This document shows, in pieces, positions 16,027-24,817 of a stretch of 64,000 nucleotides of DNA. The notes beneath the pieces are model-generated. The model had not been told where the DNA came from. It saw only the letters and a program-made list of their open reading frames with translations, and ran no database searches. The translations under genes were made by a program, and so were the position numbers. The DNA is taken from NCBI RefSeq assembly GCF_018736145.1, contig NZ_CP059997.1, positions 1 to 64,000 of the forward strand, written 5' to 3'. Each line of letters opens with the position of its first letter. Position 1 is the first letter of the stretch. Source of the DNA: Amycolatopsis sp. CA-230715 (lineage in GTDB: Bacteria; Actinomycetota; Actinomycetes; Mycobacteriales; Pseudonocardiaceae).

Positions 16027-18327
16027 TCAGAAACAGTTTTCCTCGGCGATCCGCGCGGCGATCTGGACCCGGTTCGCCGCACCGAGCTTGACGAGGATGT
16101 GCTCGACGTGGGTGTCCACCGTGCGGACCGCGATGCCGAGCCTGGCGGCGATGTCCCGGTTGGTCAGCCCCTGCGCGACGAGCGCGGCGACCTCGTGCTG
16201 GCGTCGGGTCAGCCCCGCCGTGGCGGCAGGCGAAGAATCCGAGACCGCGTAGTCGACCACCGCGTCCAACGGCATCGCGTGCCCGCGCGCGTAGGCGAGG
16301 TCGTAGCTGGCGTCGCCGAGCGCCTCCTTGGTGAGCGTCTCGTACCGTTCGAGCCGGGCGGACCAGATGGGGAACGAACGCGCCTGCAGGTCGATCCTCG
16401 CCCAGACCACGTCGGCCGCGCCGAACAGGGTGACCGCCCGTTCGTACCTGCCGCGCGTCGCCGCGGTCCAGGCCAGCAGGTGGATGGTGGCGGCGGTGAC
16501 GAACCAGGCGCCGGTGCCCGCGCTCATCCCCAGCGTCTGCTTGCCGTGCCGCTCGGCACCGGCCGGGTCACCCGCTTCGAGCGCGAGATAGGCGCGGGCG
16601 CAGGTGGCCCACGACCGGAAGTAGCTCTCCCCCGCCTCGGCGCACCGGGTGACGCATTCCTCCAGCAGGGTGCTCGCGGTGTCCTGGTCGCCCGCGAAAC
16701 CGTGCGCGAAACCGCCGTAGCACAAGGCGTTCAGCACGCCTTCGGTGAACTCGTGCGCGCGGTAGGCGGTCAGCGACTCGTCCAGCAGCGGGCTCGCGGC
16801 GGCACTGTGGTCGGCGAGGAACAACCCGATCCCGGCGCTGAAGGCGATATCGGCTTCGAGCAGTTCGTCACCGGCTTCGGCCGCCATCGCCGCCGCCGCG
16901 GTGAGCCTGCTCGTCGCGAGGCCGATGTCCCCGCGCACCCCGGCGAGGAACCCTTCGATCCACATCCCGGCCCGGTACTCCGGTTCGGCGGGATCCAGTG
17001 CCGCCAGCGCGCGCCCGACGAACATCCGCGTCTCGTTCATGTGGCCGAAAACGGTCCAGTACGGCCGGATCCCGTCCAGCATCCGGATCGCGACGCCCGC
17101 TTCCCCCTCGGTGCGCACGCAGTGGGCCAGCGCCACCCAGATGTCGGGCAGGTCGCGCGGCAACTGGTCCAGCCAGTGGTGCTGCCGGGAACCCAGCCAT
17201 TCGGCGCGGAACCGCTCGGTGACCCGCCGGTACCAGTCGCGATGCGCGACCGCGACCCGCTCGAGCCGTCCCGTGCGCGCCAGCCGCTCCTGGCCGTACT
17301 CCTGCAGCGTTTCCAGCATCCCGTACCGCGCACCGGCCGGATCGTCGTGGCGGGTCAGCACCGACTTGTCCAGCAACCCTTCGAGCACACCGCGGACGCC
17401 GCCTTCCGCGACCCCGTCCCCCGCGCACACCGCGGTGGCCGCGTCGAGGGTGAACGGCGCGGCGAACACCGAGGCCCTCGTCCACACCAGCCGTTCGGCA
17501 TCCGTGCACAGCTCGTGGCTCCAGTCGATCGCGGCGCGCAGCGTGCGCTGCCGCTCCGGCGCCGTCCTCGGGCCCTTGGTGAGCACCGGAAGCTGGCGGT
17601 CCAGCTTGGCGACGAGCTGCGCCGGCGAGAGCGACCTGATCCTCGCCGCGGCCAGTTCGATCGCCAGCGGCACCCCTTCGAGCCTGCGCACGAGCGCGGC
17701 CACGTCGGCGCAGTTCTCCTCGGTCACCCGGAACGACGGGCGCACCGCCTGCGCCCGGTCGGCGAACAGCAGCACGGAATCGCACCGGGCGACCGCCGCG
17801 AAGGTCTCCTCCCCGTCGGGTGGCAGATCGAGTGGCGGAACCGGAAGCACCCGCTCGCCCGCACAGCCGAGCGCCTGCCTGCTCGTGGCCAGCACCCGGA
17901 CCTTCGGGGCGGCGCCCAGCACATCGCTCGCGAACGCCGCGCAGGCGTCGAGGAGGTGCTCACAATTGTCGAACAGGAGCAGGACTTCCCGCTCGCGGAG
18001 GTGGTCGAGCACCACCTCGACCGCGGTACGCCCGGACAGGCCGCGCAGCCCCAGCGCGCCCGCGACCGCCATCGGCACCAGCGCCGCGTCCCGCACCCCG
18101 GCCAGTTCCGCCACCACGGCTCCCCCGGCGAACCGCGGCGCGGCCAGGTGGCACACCCGGGAGGCCAGCCGCGTCTTGCCGACGCCGCCGAACCCGGTCA
18201 GCGTCACCAGCCGGTGCTCCGCGACCGCGACCGCGGCCTCGGCCACCAAGGACGTCCTGCCGACGAAACAGGTCAGCTCATCCGCGCCCGCCGTCCTCAC
18301 CTCCCCCGCTCCGCGCCGGTCGCGCAC
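16027..18327 (-). CDS. Large LuxR-family regulator with NB-ARC/AAA ATPase domain
   Basis: 766 residues from GTG 18327. The N-terminal region holds an NB-ARC-like ATPase: CFVGRTSLV, P-loop GFGGVGKTRLA and Walker B VLLLFDNCEHLLD, then VRVLATSRQALG. The middle is a long helical repeat region (TPR-like; many AxxxLxxA heptads). The extreme C-terminus is a LuxR helix-turn-helix (LTRRQHEVAALVAQGLTNRDIAARLGIAVRTVDTHVEHILVKLG). This is the common actinobacterial STAND-type activator (LAL/AfsR-like). It stands alone between the sulfatase and the small HATPase-like gene; targets cannot be inferred. Confidence 0.92.
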   Translation of the reverse strand: MRDRRGAGEVRTAGADELTCFVGRTSLVAEAAVAVAEHRLVTLTGFGGVGKTRLASRVCHLAAPRFAGGAVVAELAGVRDAALVPMAVAGALGLRGLSGRTAVEVVLDHLREREVLLLFDNCEHLLDACAAFASDVLGAAPKVRVLATSRQALGCAGERVLPVPPLDLPPDGEETFAAVARCDSVLLFADRAQAVRPSFRVTEENCADVAALVRRLEGVPLAIELAAARIRSLSPAQLVAKLDRQLPVLTKGPRTAPERQRTLRAAIDWSHELCTDAERLVWTRASVFAAPFTLDAATAVCAGDGVAEGGVRGVLEGLLDKSVLTRHDDPAGARYGMLETLQEYGQERLARTGRLERVAVAHRDWYRRVTERFRAEWLGSRQHHWLDQLPRDLPDIWVALAHCVRTEGEAGVAIRMLDGIRPYWTVFGHMNETRMFVGRALAALDPAEPEYRAGMWIEGFLAGVRGDIGLATSRLTAAAAMAAEAGDELLEADIAFSAGIGLFLADHSAAASPLLDESLTAYRAHEFTEGVLNALCYGGFAHGFAGDQDTASTLLEECVTRCAEAGESYFRSWATCARAYLALEAGDPAGAERHGKQTLGMSAGTGAWFVTAATIHLLAWTAATRGRYERAVTLFGAADVVWARIDLQARSFPIWSARLERYETLTKEALGDASYDLAYARGHAMPLDAVVDYAVSDSSPAATAGLTRRQHEVAALVAQGLTNRDIAARLGIAVRTVDTHVEHILVKLGAANRVQIAARIAEENCF

Positions 18328-18591
18328 AACGTATCGGACCGGAGCCGCGGTTCGTCACCGCGAGCTACCGGACGGCGGAGGCCCGAACCGGCCGCGGTCG
18401 GCGAATTCGCGTGCGGCATAACGAAATCTGCTCTCGCGACACGCGCATCCGCAGCAGTGGATACACCCAACTCGGTCAACTGTGAGTGAAAAACCGGCAG
18501 CGCAACCCGGATGGCCCTGTTTCGGTGGGTGCTCGCGCGGGTACAGACGGTTTCGAAGCTGGTTCCCCCATCGACCCGGAGCGAGGCCGCC

Positions 18592-19002
18592 ATGGCACCT
18601 GTTTCGAGCACCGCCGGCACTTCGTCCGTGACCGCGTCCGCCAGCCTGTCGGGCCGGTTCGCCTCCTCCGCGGTCCGCACCGCGGTCAGGACCGTGCTCG
18701 CCGGAGCCTCGCCGGGAGACGTGCGCGCGGCCACGAAACTGGTCGAGGAACTGGTCGCCGACGCGCGGCGCGGCGGCGCGACGCTGCGGTCCGTCGAACT
18801 GGCCCGCGCCACGAGCCCGCCGAGCCTGCGCGTGCTCGTCCAGCGCACGGAAGCGGGCACCGCGACCGGCGAACCGCTGACCCCGGAAATCACCGAGGGC
18901 CGGTTCGTCGTCGAGGAGATCGCCACCGCGTGGGGCACCCAGACGCACCGCGACACGACCACCACCTGGGCGGCGCTGACCCTCCGCCGTCGCGGGAACT
19001 GA
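18592..19002 (+). CDS. Small HATPase-like (anti-sigma-type) protein, apparently degenerate
   Basis: 136 residues from ATG 18592 (GGAGCGAGG upstream); a longer frame from 18511 is less likely. The layout resembles the serine-kinase-like HATPase domain of anti-sigma regulators: a helix with KLVEELVADARRGG at the N-box position, a strand (SLRVLVQR) and a C-terminal ITEGRFVVEEIATAWGTQTHRDTTTTWAALTL similar to the closing motif of such domains. The canonical E-x-x-x-N-A and D-x-G-x-G residues are not visible, so ATP binding is doubtful. Probably a regulatory partner-binding protein; function unproven. Confidence 0.6.
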   Translation: MAPVSSTAGTSSVTASASLSGRFASSAVRTAVRTVLAGASPGDVRAATKLVEELVADARRGGATLRSVELARATSPPSLRVLVQRTEAGTATGEPLTPEITEGRFVVEEIATAWGTQTHRDTTTTWAALTLRRRGN

Positions 19003-19010
19003 CCGTCCCG

Positions 19011-20510
19011 CTAGCTCCGCCCGCGCAGGCGCCGGACGACGGACCCGAGGCCGGAGCGTTTCCGGCTCGGCGTGGGCAGCAGGCCCGCGACCGCGTCGTC
19101 GAGCAGTGTTCCGACGGTCTCTTCCGCGCACGCCTGGTTCGTGCCGATCCCCCCGGAGGGCCCGCGCTTGATCCAGCCGACGACGTAGGTTCCCTGCCGC
19201 CCGTCGACGCGGCCGCCGGAATTCGGGATGGTGCCGGTCTTTTCGTCGAACGGAAGGCCGGGCAGCGGGGTGCCGCGGTAGCCGACCGCGCTGACGACCT
19301 GCCCCGCCGCGATCTCGGTGTCCCCGTCCGCACCGCTGACGCGGAGCCCGCGAACCTGGGTTTCGCCGAGGACTTCCAGCGGCGAGGAGTGGAACCGGAG
19401 CACGATGCGCCGCGACCCGTGCGCGGGCGGCGCGGACCAGTCGACGGTTTCGTGCCGCACGTCGCGGAGCAGCTCCGCCTTGCCGCCCGCGTCCTCGGCC
19501 CGCGCCCCGTCGTGCGCGTCCACCACCAGTTCGACGCCGTCCCGCGCGGTGAGCGCGAGCAGTTCCGGGCTGGTGTAGGCGGCGGATTCCGGCCCGCGGC
19601 GCCCGAGCACGACGACCTCGCGGACCTTGCTCGACCGCAGCCTGGCCAGCGCGTGCGGCGCGATTTCCGTGTCCGCCAAGGAATCCGGGTCGGCGGTCAG
19701 GATCCTGGCTACGTCGAGCGCCACGTTTCCGTTGCCCACCAGCACGACGCGTTCGGCGGACAGGTCGATCGCGTCCGCCGCGACATCGGGATGGCCGTTG
19801 TACCAGGCCACCACGGCGGTGGCGGCGAGGCTGCCGGGCAGGTCCTCACCGGGGATGCCGAGCCGCCGCGCCGACGAAGCGCCGACGGCGTAGATCACGG
19901 CGTCGTGGCGCGCCGCCAGTTCGTCCGCGGTCAGGTCCGTGCCGATCTCCACGCCGAGGCGCATCCGCATCCTCGGGTGGTGGTGGAAGCGCGCGAACGT
20001 CTCGCCGATCTTCTTGGTGGACGGGTGATCGGGCGCCACGCCGTAGCGGACCAGGCCACCGGCGACCGGCAAGCGGTCGATGAGGGTGACGTTCGCGTTG
20101 GTGTGCAGCAACAGGTCCTTCACCGCGTACATCCCGGCGGGACCGGTGCCCACCACCGCGATGTCCAGCGGCGCGAGGTCGCTGGGGATGACGCGGGTGA
20201 ACACCGGCGGGTCCCACGCGTGGAAGTTCGGCGCCACTTCGGCGCGCGCGGGCTCGCGATCCTCGTAGTACCCGGCGTTGATCCCCTCGTACGCCTTGAG
20301 CTGCCCGGTCAGCTCGTCCACCGGGAAGATCGCGTCGACGGGGCAGGCGTCCGCGCAGGCGCCGCAGTCGATGCAGGCGGCCGGGTCGACGTAGAGCATC
20401 TCGGCGGTGCCGAAATCCGGCTCGTCCGGCGTGGGGTGGATGCAGTTGACCGGGCAGACCGCGACGCAGGACGCGTCGTTGCAACAGGTTTGGGTGATCG
20501 CGAACGCCAT
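19011..20510 (-). CDS. Ferredoxin-NADP reductase with N-terminal ferredoxin domain (FprB-like)
   Basis: 499 residues. The first 60 or so form a bacterial ferredoxin with two clusters: C-C-N-D-A-S-C...CPVNC and CIDCGACADACPVD. The rest is an adrenodoxin-reductase-type flavoprotein: FAD Rossmann GTGPAGMYAVKDLL, GVAPDHPSTKKI, NADP-binding VGNGNVALDVARIL and a C-terminal VVGWIKRGPSGGIGTN, as in mycobacterial FprA/FprB. It moves electrons from NADPH to its own Fe-S clusters and on to an oxygenase. The gene starts six bases after the stop of the AurF-type diiron oxygenase gene, strongly suggesting it is that enzyme's electron donor. Confidence 0.93.
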   Translation of the reverse strand: MAFAITQTCCNDASCVAVCPVNCIHPTPDEPDFGTAEMLYVDPAACIDCGACADACPVDAIFPVDELTGQLKAYEGINAGYYEDREPARAEVAPNFHAWDPPVFTRVIPSDLAPLDIAVVGTGPAGMYAVKDLLLHTNANVTLIDRLPVAGGLVRYGVAPDHPSTKKIGETFARFHHHPRMRMRLGVEIGTDLTADELAARHDAVIYAVGASSARRLGIPGEDLPGSLAATAVVAWYNGHPDVAADAIDLSAERVVLVGNGNVALDVARILTADPDSLADTEIAPHALARLRSSKVREVVVLGRRGPESAAYTSPELLALTARDGVELVVDAHDGARAEDAGGKAELLRDVRHETVDWSAPPAHGSRRIVLRFHSSPLEVLGETQVRGLRVSGADGDTEIAAGQVVSAVGYRGTPLPGLPFDEKTGTIPNSGGRVDGRQGTYVVGWIKRGPSGGIGTNQACAEETVGTLLDDAVAGLLPTPSRKRSGLGSVVRRLRGRS

Positions 20511-20516
20511 CGGTGC

Positions 20517-21434
20517 TCAGATCAGGTTGGCGCGCTTGTAAATGCGGGACGAGGCCTTGGTGAGCAGCCCGACCGAGTCGAGGAACTCCATCAAGCCCGC
20601 GCAGCTCGACCGCAGCATCGACTTGTGGTGCTCGTTCCGCTTCGCCTCGCGGACCGCGCGCTTAGTGTCGAGACCGGCGTTGGCGTACACGCTCTTGTTC
20701 ACCATGCTGGTGACGATCGCGTAGGACGCGATGGACACCACGAGCGCGTTGATCTGCTTGCGGAACCAGCCCGCGCCCGCGAGCCGTTCCCTGGTCTCTT
20801 CGCGGGCGAACTTCATGTGCCGCGACTCTTCGACGACGTGGATGTTGTTGATGGTCCGCACGAACGGGGCCACCCGCTCGTCCCGCATCCAGTCCCGCTG
20901 CATCACGTCGAGGACCTCTTCGGCGACGAGGATCGCCGCGTAGGCCGCTTCGCCGAAGGCCACCGTCTTGAACACGCGGCCGAGTTCGACGACCACGCGG
21001 CGCGGGCGGTAGGCGGGCGCGCGCAGCTTCGCGGCGCCGCGGGCGAACATGATGGAGTGCCGGCACTCGTCGGCGATCTCGGTCAGCGCCCACTGGAAGG
21101 CGGGATCGGTCGGGTCCTTCGCGTAGAAGTCGCGCAGCACCATCTGCTGCAGGATCATCTCGAACCAGATGCCCGTGCTCGCCACCGAAGCGGCTTCCTG
21201 GCGGGTCAGCTCGCGCTGCTGGTCCAGTGTCATGTCGCCCCAGTAGGACGTGCCGTACAGCGTGCTCCACTCCGGGCTCGCGCCGTGGTCGCCGGTGTCG
21301 AGCGGCGTCTCCCAGTCGACTTCCTCGACGGGGTCGTACGACAGCGTCTCCGACGAATCCAGCAGCCTCCGCGCCATCACGTCGCGGTCGGACCGCTCGG
21401 CGTCCACCGAGATCTGGGTGTCGGTGCCGGCCAT
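20517..21434 (-). CDS. AurF-type diiron oxygenase (p-aminobenzoate N-oxygenase family)
   Basis: 305 residues matching the AurF/ribonucleotide-reductase-like ferritin-fold oxygenases, which use a diiron centre to oxygenate arylamines or other substrates. Iron-ligand motifs are visible: a Glu in the first helix pair (WFEMILQQ), E-I-A-D-E-C-R-H-S, A-E-E-V-L-D and V-V-E-E-S-R-H-M-K-F. It is the first gene of a two-gene unit with the ferredoxin reductase, 6 bp downstream. Its 120-bp upstream region carries a 17-bp palindrome and a perfect CRP-type site. Homologues are common in mycobacteria and relatives outside antibiotic clusters, so the substrate here is open. Confidence 0.88.
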   Translation of the reverse strand: MAGTDTQISVDAERSDRDVMARRLLDSSETLSYDPVEEVDWETPLDTGDHGASPEWSTLYGTSYWGDMTLDQQRELTRQEAASVASTGIWFEMILQQMVLRDFYAKDPTDPAFQWALTEIADECRHSIMFARGAAKLRAPAYRPRRVVVELGRVFKTVAFGEAAYAAILVAEEVLDVMQRDWMRDERVAPFVRTINNIHVVEESRHMKFAREETRERLAGAGWFRKQINALVVSIASYAIVTSMVNKSVYANAGLDTKRAVREAKRNEHHKSMLRSSCAGLMEFLDSVGLLTKASSRIYKRANLI

Positions 21435-21481
21435 GGAATGCTCCCTGGAGACGTAGACCTGTTCCTGTTACCAGGATTTAC

Positions 21482-21498
21482 TGTTACCTAAGGTAACA
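21482..21498. promoter_or_regulatory. 17-bp perfect palindrome upstream of the diiron oxygenase gene
   Basis: TGTTACCT-A-AGGTAACA is perfectly symmetric, and a further TGTTACC half lies at 21466. Related GTAACG/CGTTAC halves lie before the TetR gene at 22482, so that TetR is the most likely binder. Confidence 0.6.
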
Positions 21499-21533
21499 CC
21501 TAGCGCAGGAGTGGCGAGCCACGACGGGCGAGA

Positions 21534-21549
21534 TGTGACCCGAGTCACA
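21534..21549. promoter_or_regulatory. CRP/GlxR-type site
   Basis: TGTGACCCGAGTCACA has both half-sites (TGTGA and TCACA) of the CRP family at the standard 6-base spacing. It lies about 107 bp upstream of the diiron oxygenase start and just beyond the sigma-factor stop. Confidence 0.65.
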
Positions 21550-21556
21550 GATCGCG

Positions 21557-22342
21557 TCAAGGGGCTGGTGCCATCCCGCTCCCGGCACGGCGCGCGGTGA
21601 CCGAACAGGGCACCGGTGGCAGCTCGCGGTTGGCCTCGGCCAGCCTGGTCGCGACCGTCCAGCAGGACCCGCACGCCGCGATGTGCGCGGCGATCAGCCC
21701 GGCCTGCCGCCGCGGCACCGCACCACGCGCCCACGACCCCATCCTCCGCCGCGGTTCCAGGCACCCGGTCGTCGCCGCGGGCGGCACCTGCGCCTGCAGG
21801 TACGCCTGGCGGAGCCCCTCCCGCGCCCGGAGCGCGAGCACGGCGACCCCGTTCGGCGAAATTCCCAGCAGCGGCGCCACTTCCCGCGGCGAATCCCCCT
21901 CGGCGACGGTCCGCCACAGCACGGTCCGCCAGCGCCCCGGCAGCGCGCAGTAGGCCGCCCACGCCAGCTGCTCGTTCCAGCGCTGGAGCACGAGCTCCTC
22001 TCCCCCGGCGACCCCCGCGCGAGGTTCCGGGACCTCGCCGTACAGCTCGACCCGCCGCCTGCCGCGACTCCAGTTCGCCGCCAGGTTCCGCATCGTGACC
22101 ACCAGGTACGGCCGGAGGCTTTCCCGCGGACCGCCACCGCCGAGCACAGCGTCCAGCACGCGGGCGAACGACTCCGCCATCAGGTCCTCGCGATCGGCCT
22201 GCTGGCTGAACCAGCCCGCGGCCACCCGGCGAAGCGCGTCGGAGTGCCTGCGGAACAGCACGTCCCAGGCGCCGAGATCCCCGGCGCGGACGGCGTCGAG
22301 CAGCACGGTCTCCGGTGAACCGTCCTCGACGGCATCCCACAT
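21557..22342 (-). CDS. ECF-type sigma factor with C-terminal zinc-finger (zf-HC2-like) domain
   Basis: 261 residues from ATG 22342, which has GGAG six bases upstream; a longer TTG frame is possible. Region 2 is seen in LLDAVRAGDLGAWDVLFRRHSDALRRVAAGWFSQQADREDLMAESFARVL, region 4 in LPGRWRTVLWRTVAEGDSPREVAPLLGISPNGVAVLALRAREGLRQAYL. The last 60 residues contain H-x3-C-x2-C (HIAACGSC), the motif of anti-sigma zinc-finger domains, here on the same chain instead of a separate anti-sigma. That suggests intramolecular or redox control. It is transcribed divergently from a TetR gene; the promoter it reads is unknown. Confidence 0.85.
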   Translation of the reverse strand: MWDAVEDGSPETVLLDAVRAGDLGAWDVLFRRHSDALRRVAAGWFSQQADREDLMAESFARVLDAVLGGGGPRESLRPYLVVTMRNLAANWSRGRRRVELYGEVPEPRAGVAGGEELVLQRWNEQLAWAAYCALPGRWRTVLWRTVAEGDSPREVAPLLGISPNGVAVLALRAREGLRQAYLQAQVPPAATTGCLEPRRRMGSWARGAVPRRQAGLIAAHIAACGSCWTVATRLAEANRELPPVPCSVTARRAGSGMAPAP

Positions 22343-22429
22343 CGCGAACTCCAGGATCGGCACTCGGTTCCGGTCACCCCGGCCCACCGGAAACAAGGGA
22401 ACACTTTCCGTGACACGGCAAGACCTAGA

Positions 22430-22457
22430 GTAACGAGCACAGCAGTGTACCCGTTAC
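22430..22457. promoter_or_regulatory. GTAACG...CGTTAC inverted repeat before the TetR gene
   Basis: GTAACG (22430-22435) and CGTTAC (22452-22457) form an inverted repeat with 16 bases between, in the divergent sigma/TetR gap. The core GTTAC is shared with the palindrome at 21482. Confidence 0.4.
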
Positions 22458-22481
22458 CCGGCTGCCGATACACTTCCCGTG

Positions 22482-23210
22482 ATGACGCCCTCAGGCAGCC
22501 CGCGCCGTCCGGACGGCCGCGCGGCACGGTGGGCGGGGCAGCGCGAACGCCGCCGCCGCGAGTTCGTCGACGCGGCCTTGCGCGCGATCGCTGAGCACGG
22601 CCCCGAGGTGACCACCGAGCAGATCGCCGACGAAGCGGGCGTCGTGCGCACGCGGCTGTACAAGCACTTCGACGACACCGCCGATCTGCAGCGCACCATC
22701 GCCGACCGCGCCGCGGAGCTGATCACCGCCGAGCTCACCCCGCTGTGGGAGCTGACCTCGACCCCGATGCAGATGATCACCACGGCGGTCGGCGCGCACA
22801 CCGGCTGGCTCGCCGGGCACGGCAACCTCTACCGCTACCTGACCCGGCACTCCCATGCGGGCAGGCGCGACGGCCGCGACGCGGTCACCGACGTCAAGAC
22901 GACCATCGCGCGGCAGCTCACCGTGCTGTTCGAGCACTATCTGACGATCTTCGAGCTGGACTCCCGGATCGCGGACGCCCTCGCCTTCGGCATCGTCGGG
23001 TTCGTCGAATCCACCACCGCCCGCTGGCTGGAAAACCCGCGGCAGATCGAACTCACCGACCTCGCGGGTCTGCTCTCCCACTGGATCTGGCGGATCCTCG
23101 ACGACACGCTCCGCGCGGGCGGCGTCGAACTCGACCCCCACGTCCGGCTCTCCGACCAGGCCCCTTCCCCCGTTCCCCCGCCGGACGGGAACCACGTCAG
23201 CGAGCCGTGA
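22482..23210 (+). CDS. TetR/AcrR-family transcriptional regulator
   Basis: About 242 residues from ATG 22482 (GTG 22479 also in frame). The HTH covers roughly residues 27-70 (FVDAALRAIAEHGPEVTTEQIADEAGVVRTRLYKHF). The long helical C-terminal domain (ITTAVGAHTGWLAGHGNLYRYL...) is of the type found in mycobacterial regulators that sit beside AurF-like oxygenases. It probably regulates the diiron oxygenase/ferredoxin-reductase unit, given the shared GTTAC half-sites. Its 3' end overlaps that of the convergent fucosidase gene by 14 bp, so no terminator separates them. Confidence 0.88.
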   Translation: MTPSGSPRRPDGRAARWAGQRERRRREFVDAALRAIAEHGPEVTTEQIADEAGVVRTRLYKHFDDTADLQRTIADRAAELITAELTPLWELTSTPMQMITTAVGAHTGWLAGHGNLYRYLTRHSHAGRRDGRDAVTDVKTTIARQLTVLFEHYLTIFELDSRIADALAFGIVGFVESTTARWLENPRQIELTDLAGLLSHWIWRILDDTLRAGGVELDPHVRLSDQAPSPVPPPDGNHVSEP

Positions 23211-24657
23211 CGGCGAGCACGACCGGGAACTCCTCGCGCACCCCACCGGGCAGGCGCGGCAGGTCGACGACGATCCCGCCGGACGTCCTCGCCCACGGCA
23301 GCGGCGCACCGTGCCCGCCGAGCAGGCGCACGCGGGACCCCGCGCCGATCGGAAGGTCGCCGGGGAGCGCGAGGCAGCGTCCCGGCCACGACGGCGCGAT
23401 GACGTGGAACGCGTCGCGCGTCCGCGTGTAGCGCAGTTCCCCGTCGCCGTACCGCAGCCACGGGACGGATCCGTAGACGGCGCGGCCGTTCACCCGCAGC
23501 CACGCGCCGATGTCGGTCAGGCGGCGGCGCATCCAGCCGGGGATCGTGCCGTCGGCGCGCGGGCCGATGTTCAGCAGCAGGTTGCCGTTCTTGCTGACGA
23601 TGTCGACCAGGAGCGCGAGCAGGCGCGCCGAGGGCTTGATCTTCGCCGGATCCTCGTTTTCGCTGTAGCCCCAAGAACTTCCCATGGTCAGGCACGCCTC
23701 CCACGGCGCGGGGCGCGGCACGTACGCCTTGTCGCCCTCGACCGTCACGTAGTCGGCGTGCGAGGCTTCGAACCGGTCGTTCGCCACTACGTCCTTGGGG
23801 CGCGGGCGGTTGGCCGCCTGGTTGTAGAAGTAGGCGAGGATTTCGTCGCTGCGCCAGTCCCACACCCGCGGCCGGAAGATCGGGCCGCCGCCGAACTCGT
23901 GGTACCCCTGGCCGTCCGCCCAGAGCAGGTCCGGGTCGTAGCGGTCGATGAGCGTTTTCAGGTGCGCGTGCTCGTAACCGGTCACGTAGTCGGCGACCGG
24001 GCGATAACCCGTGTACGGGATTTCCACGCCGGTGTAAGGGTTTCTCGGCGGAGTGCCCAGCGCGGGGTTGTAGAACTCGCCGAGGGAGTAGTAGAGGCAG
24101 CGCTTCAGGCCGGTGTGCTCGGCCGCGGAGAAGAGCTCCCCGACGAGGTCGCGGCGCGGGCCGAGCACCACCGAATTGCGGTCCGACACCGCGTTTCCGA
24201 AGAGCTGGAACCCGTCGTGGTGCTTCGCGGTGAGGACGAAGTAGCGGGCGCCCGCCTCCTGGAACAACCGGACCCAGTCACGCGGGTCGTACCGGCGCGC
24301 GGTGAACCGCGGCAGGAACGCGTCGTAGTCCGCGTCGCGGCCGTAGGTCAGGAGGTGGTGTTCGCGCGTGCCGGTGCCCCTGGCGGGATCCGCGACGTTC
24401 ATCGCGTACGAGTACCATTCGGCGCTGTGCCTCGCGTCGCCCCACGCGGGCACGGCGTAGGCGCCCCAGTGGATGAAGACGCCGAACTTGGCCGCCGCGA
24501 ACCACGGCGCGACGGGATGCGCGGTCAGCGAGGAACCCGTTGCCAGGTAAGGAATGCGGCCGGTGGCACGAGCAGCGGCGGGTAGCGCGGTGAGCCCGGC
24601 GGCGAAGCCCGCGGCGGTGAGCAGAGTGCGACGACTGATCCGGCCTTCGTCCCGCAT
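23197..24657 (-). CDS. Alpha-L-fucosidase, GH29, Tat-exported
   Basis: 486 residues. The N-terminus has a twin-arginine signal (GRISRRTLLTAAGFAAG), so the enzyme is exported folded. The GH29 barrel is clear: WFAAAKFGVFIHWGAYAVPAW, YFVLTAKHHDGFQLF and DLLWADGQ, where the Asp is the expected nucleophile, then LLLNIGPRADGTIP. It would release alpha-L-fucose from glycans; no fucose catabolism genes are adjacent. The last bases overlap the convergent TetR gene. Confidence 0.92.
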   Translation of the reverse strand: MRDEGRISRRTLLTAAGFAAGLTALPAAARATGRIPYLATGSSLTAHPVAPWFAAAKFGVFIHWGAYAVPAWGDARHSAEWYSYAMNVADPARGTGTREHHLLTYGRDADYDAFLPRFTARRYDPRDWVRLFQEAGARYFVLTAKHHDGFQLFGNAVSDRNSVVLGPRRDLVGELFSAAEHTGLKRCLYYSLGEFYNPALGTPPRNPYTGVEIPYTGYRPVADYVTGYEHAHLKTLIDRYDPDLLWADGQGYHEFGGGPIFRPRVWDWRSDEILAYFYNQAANRPRPKDVVANDRFEASHADYVTVEGDKAYVPRPAPWEACLTMGSSWGYSENEDPAKIKPSARLLALLVDIVSKNGNLLLNIGPRADGTIPGWMRRRLTDIGAWLRVNGRAVYGSVPWLRYGDGELRYTRTRDAFHVIAPSWPGRCLALPGDLPIGAGSRVRLLGGHGAPLPWARTSGGIVVDLPRLPGGVREEFPVVLAVTAR

Positions 24658-24817
24658 CGGACCCTCCGGTCATCTGATGTCTATACCTATCACACCTACC
24701 AGGCGGGGTATCGGCGATCAAGACTCACAAAGAGCTTCTTTGCAGGCACGGGAAAAGGCCGGGTTGGCGATGACCGGTCAGCGGAACACCGGTCAAGACA
24801 TCCGATGTGTCGTCCCG

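Noticed and set aside
16018..21491. Very long plus-strand frames (823 and 1001 codons)
   Set aside because: They run across the LuxR regulator, ferredoxin reductase and oxygenase genes on the opposite strand, all of which have clear family motifs.
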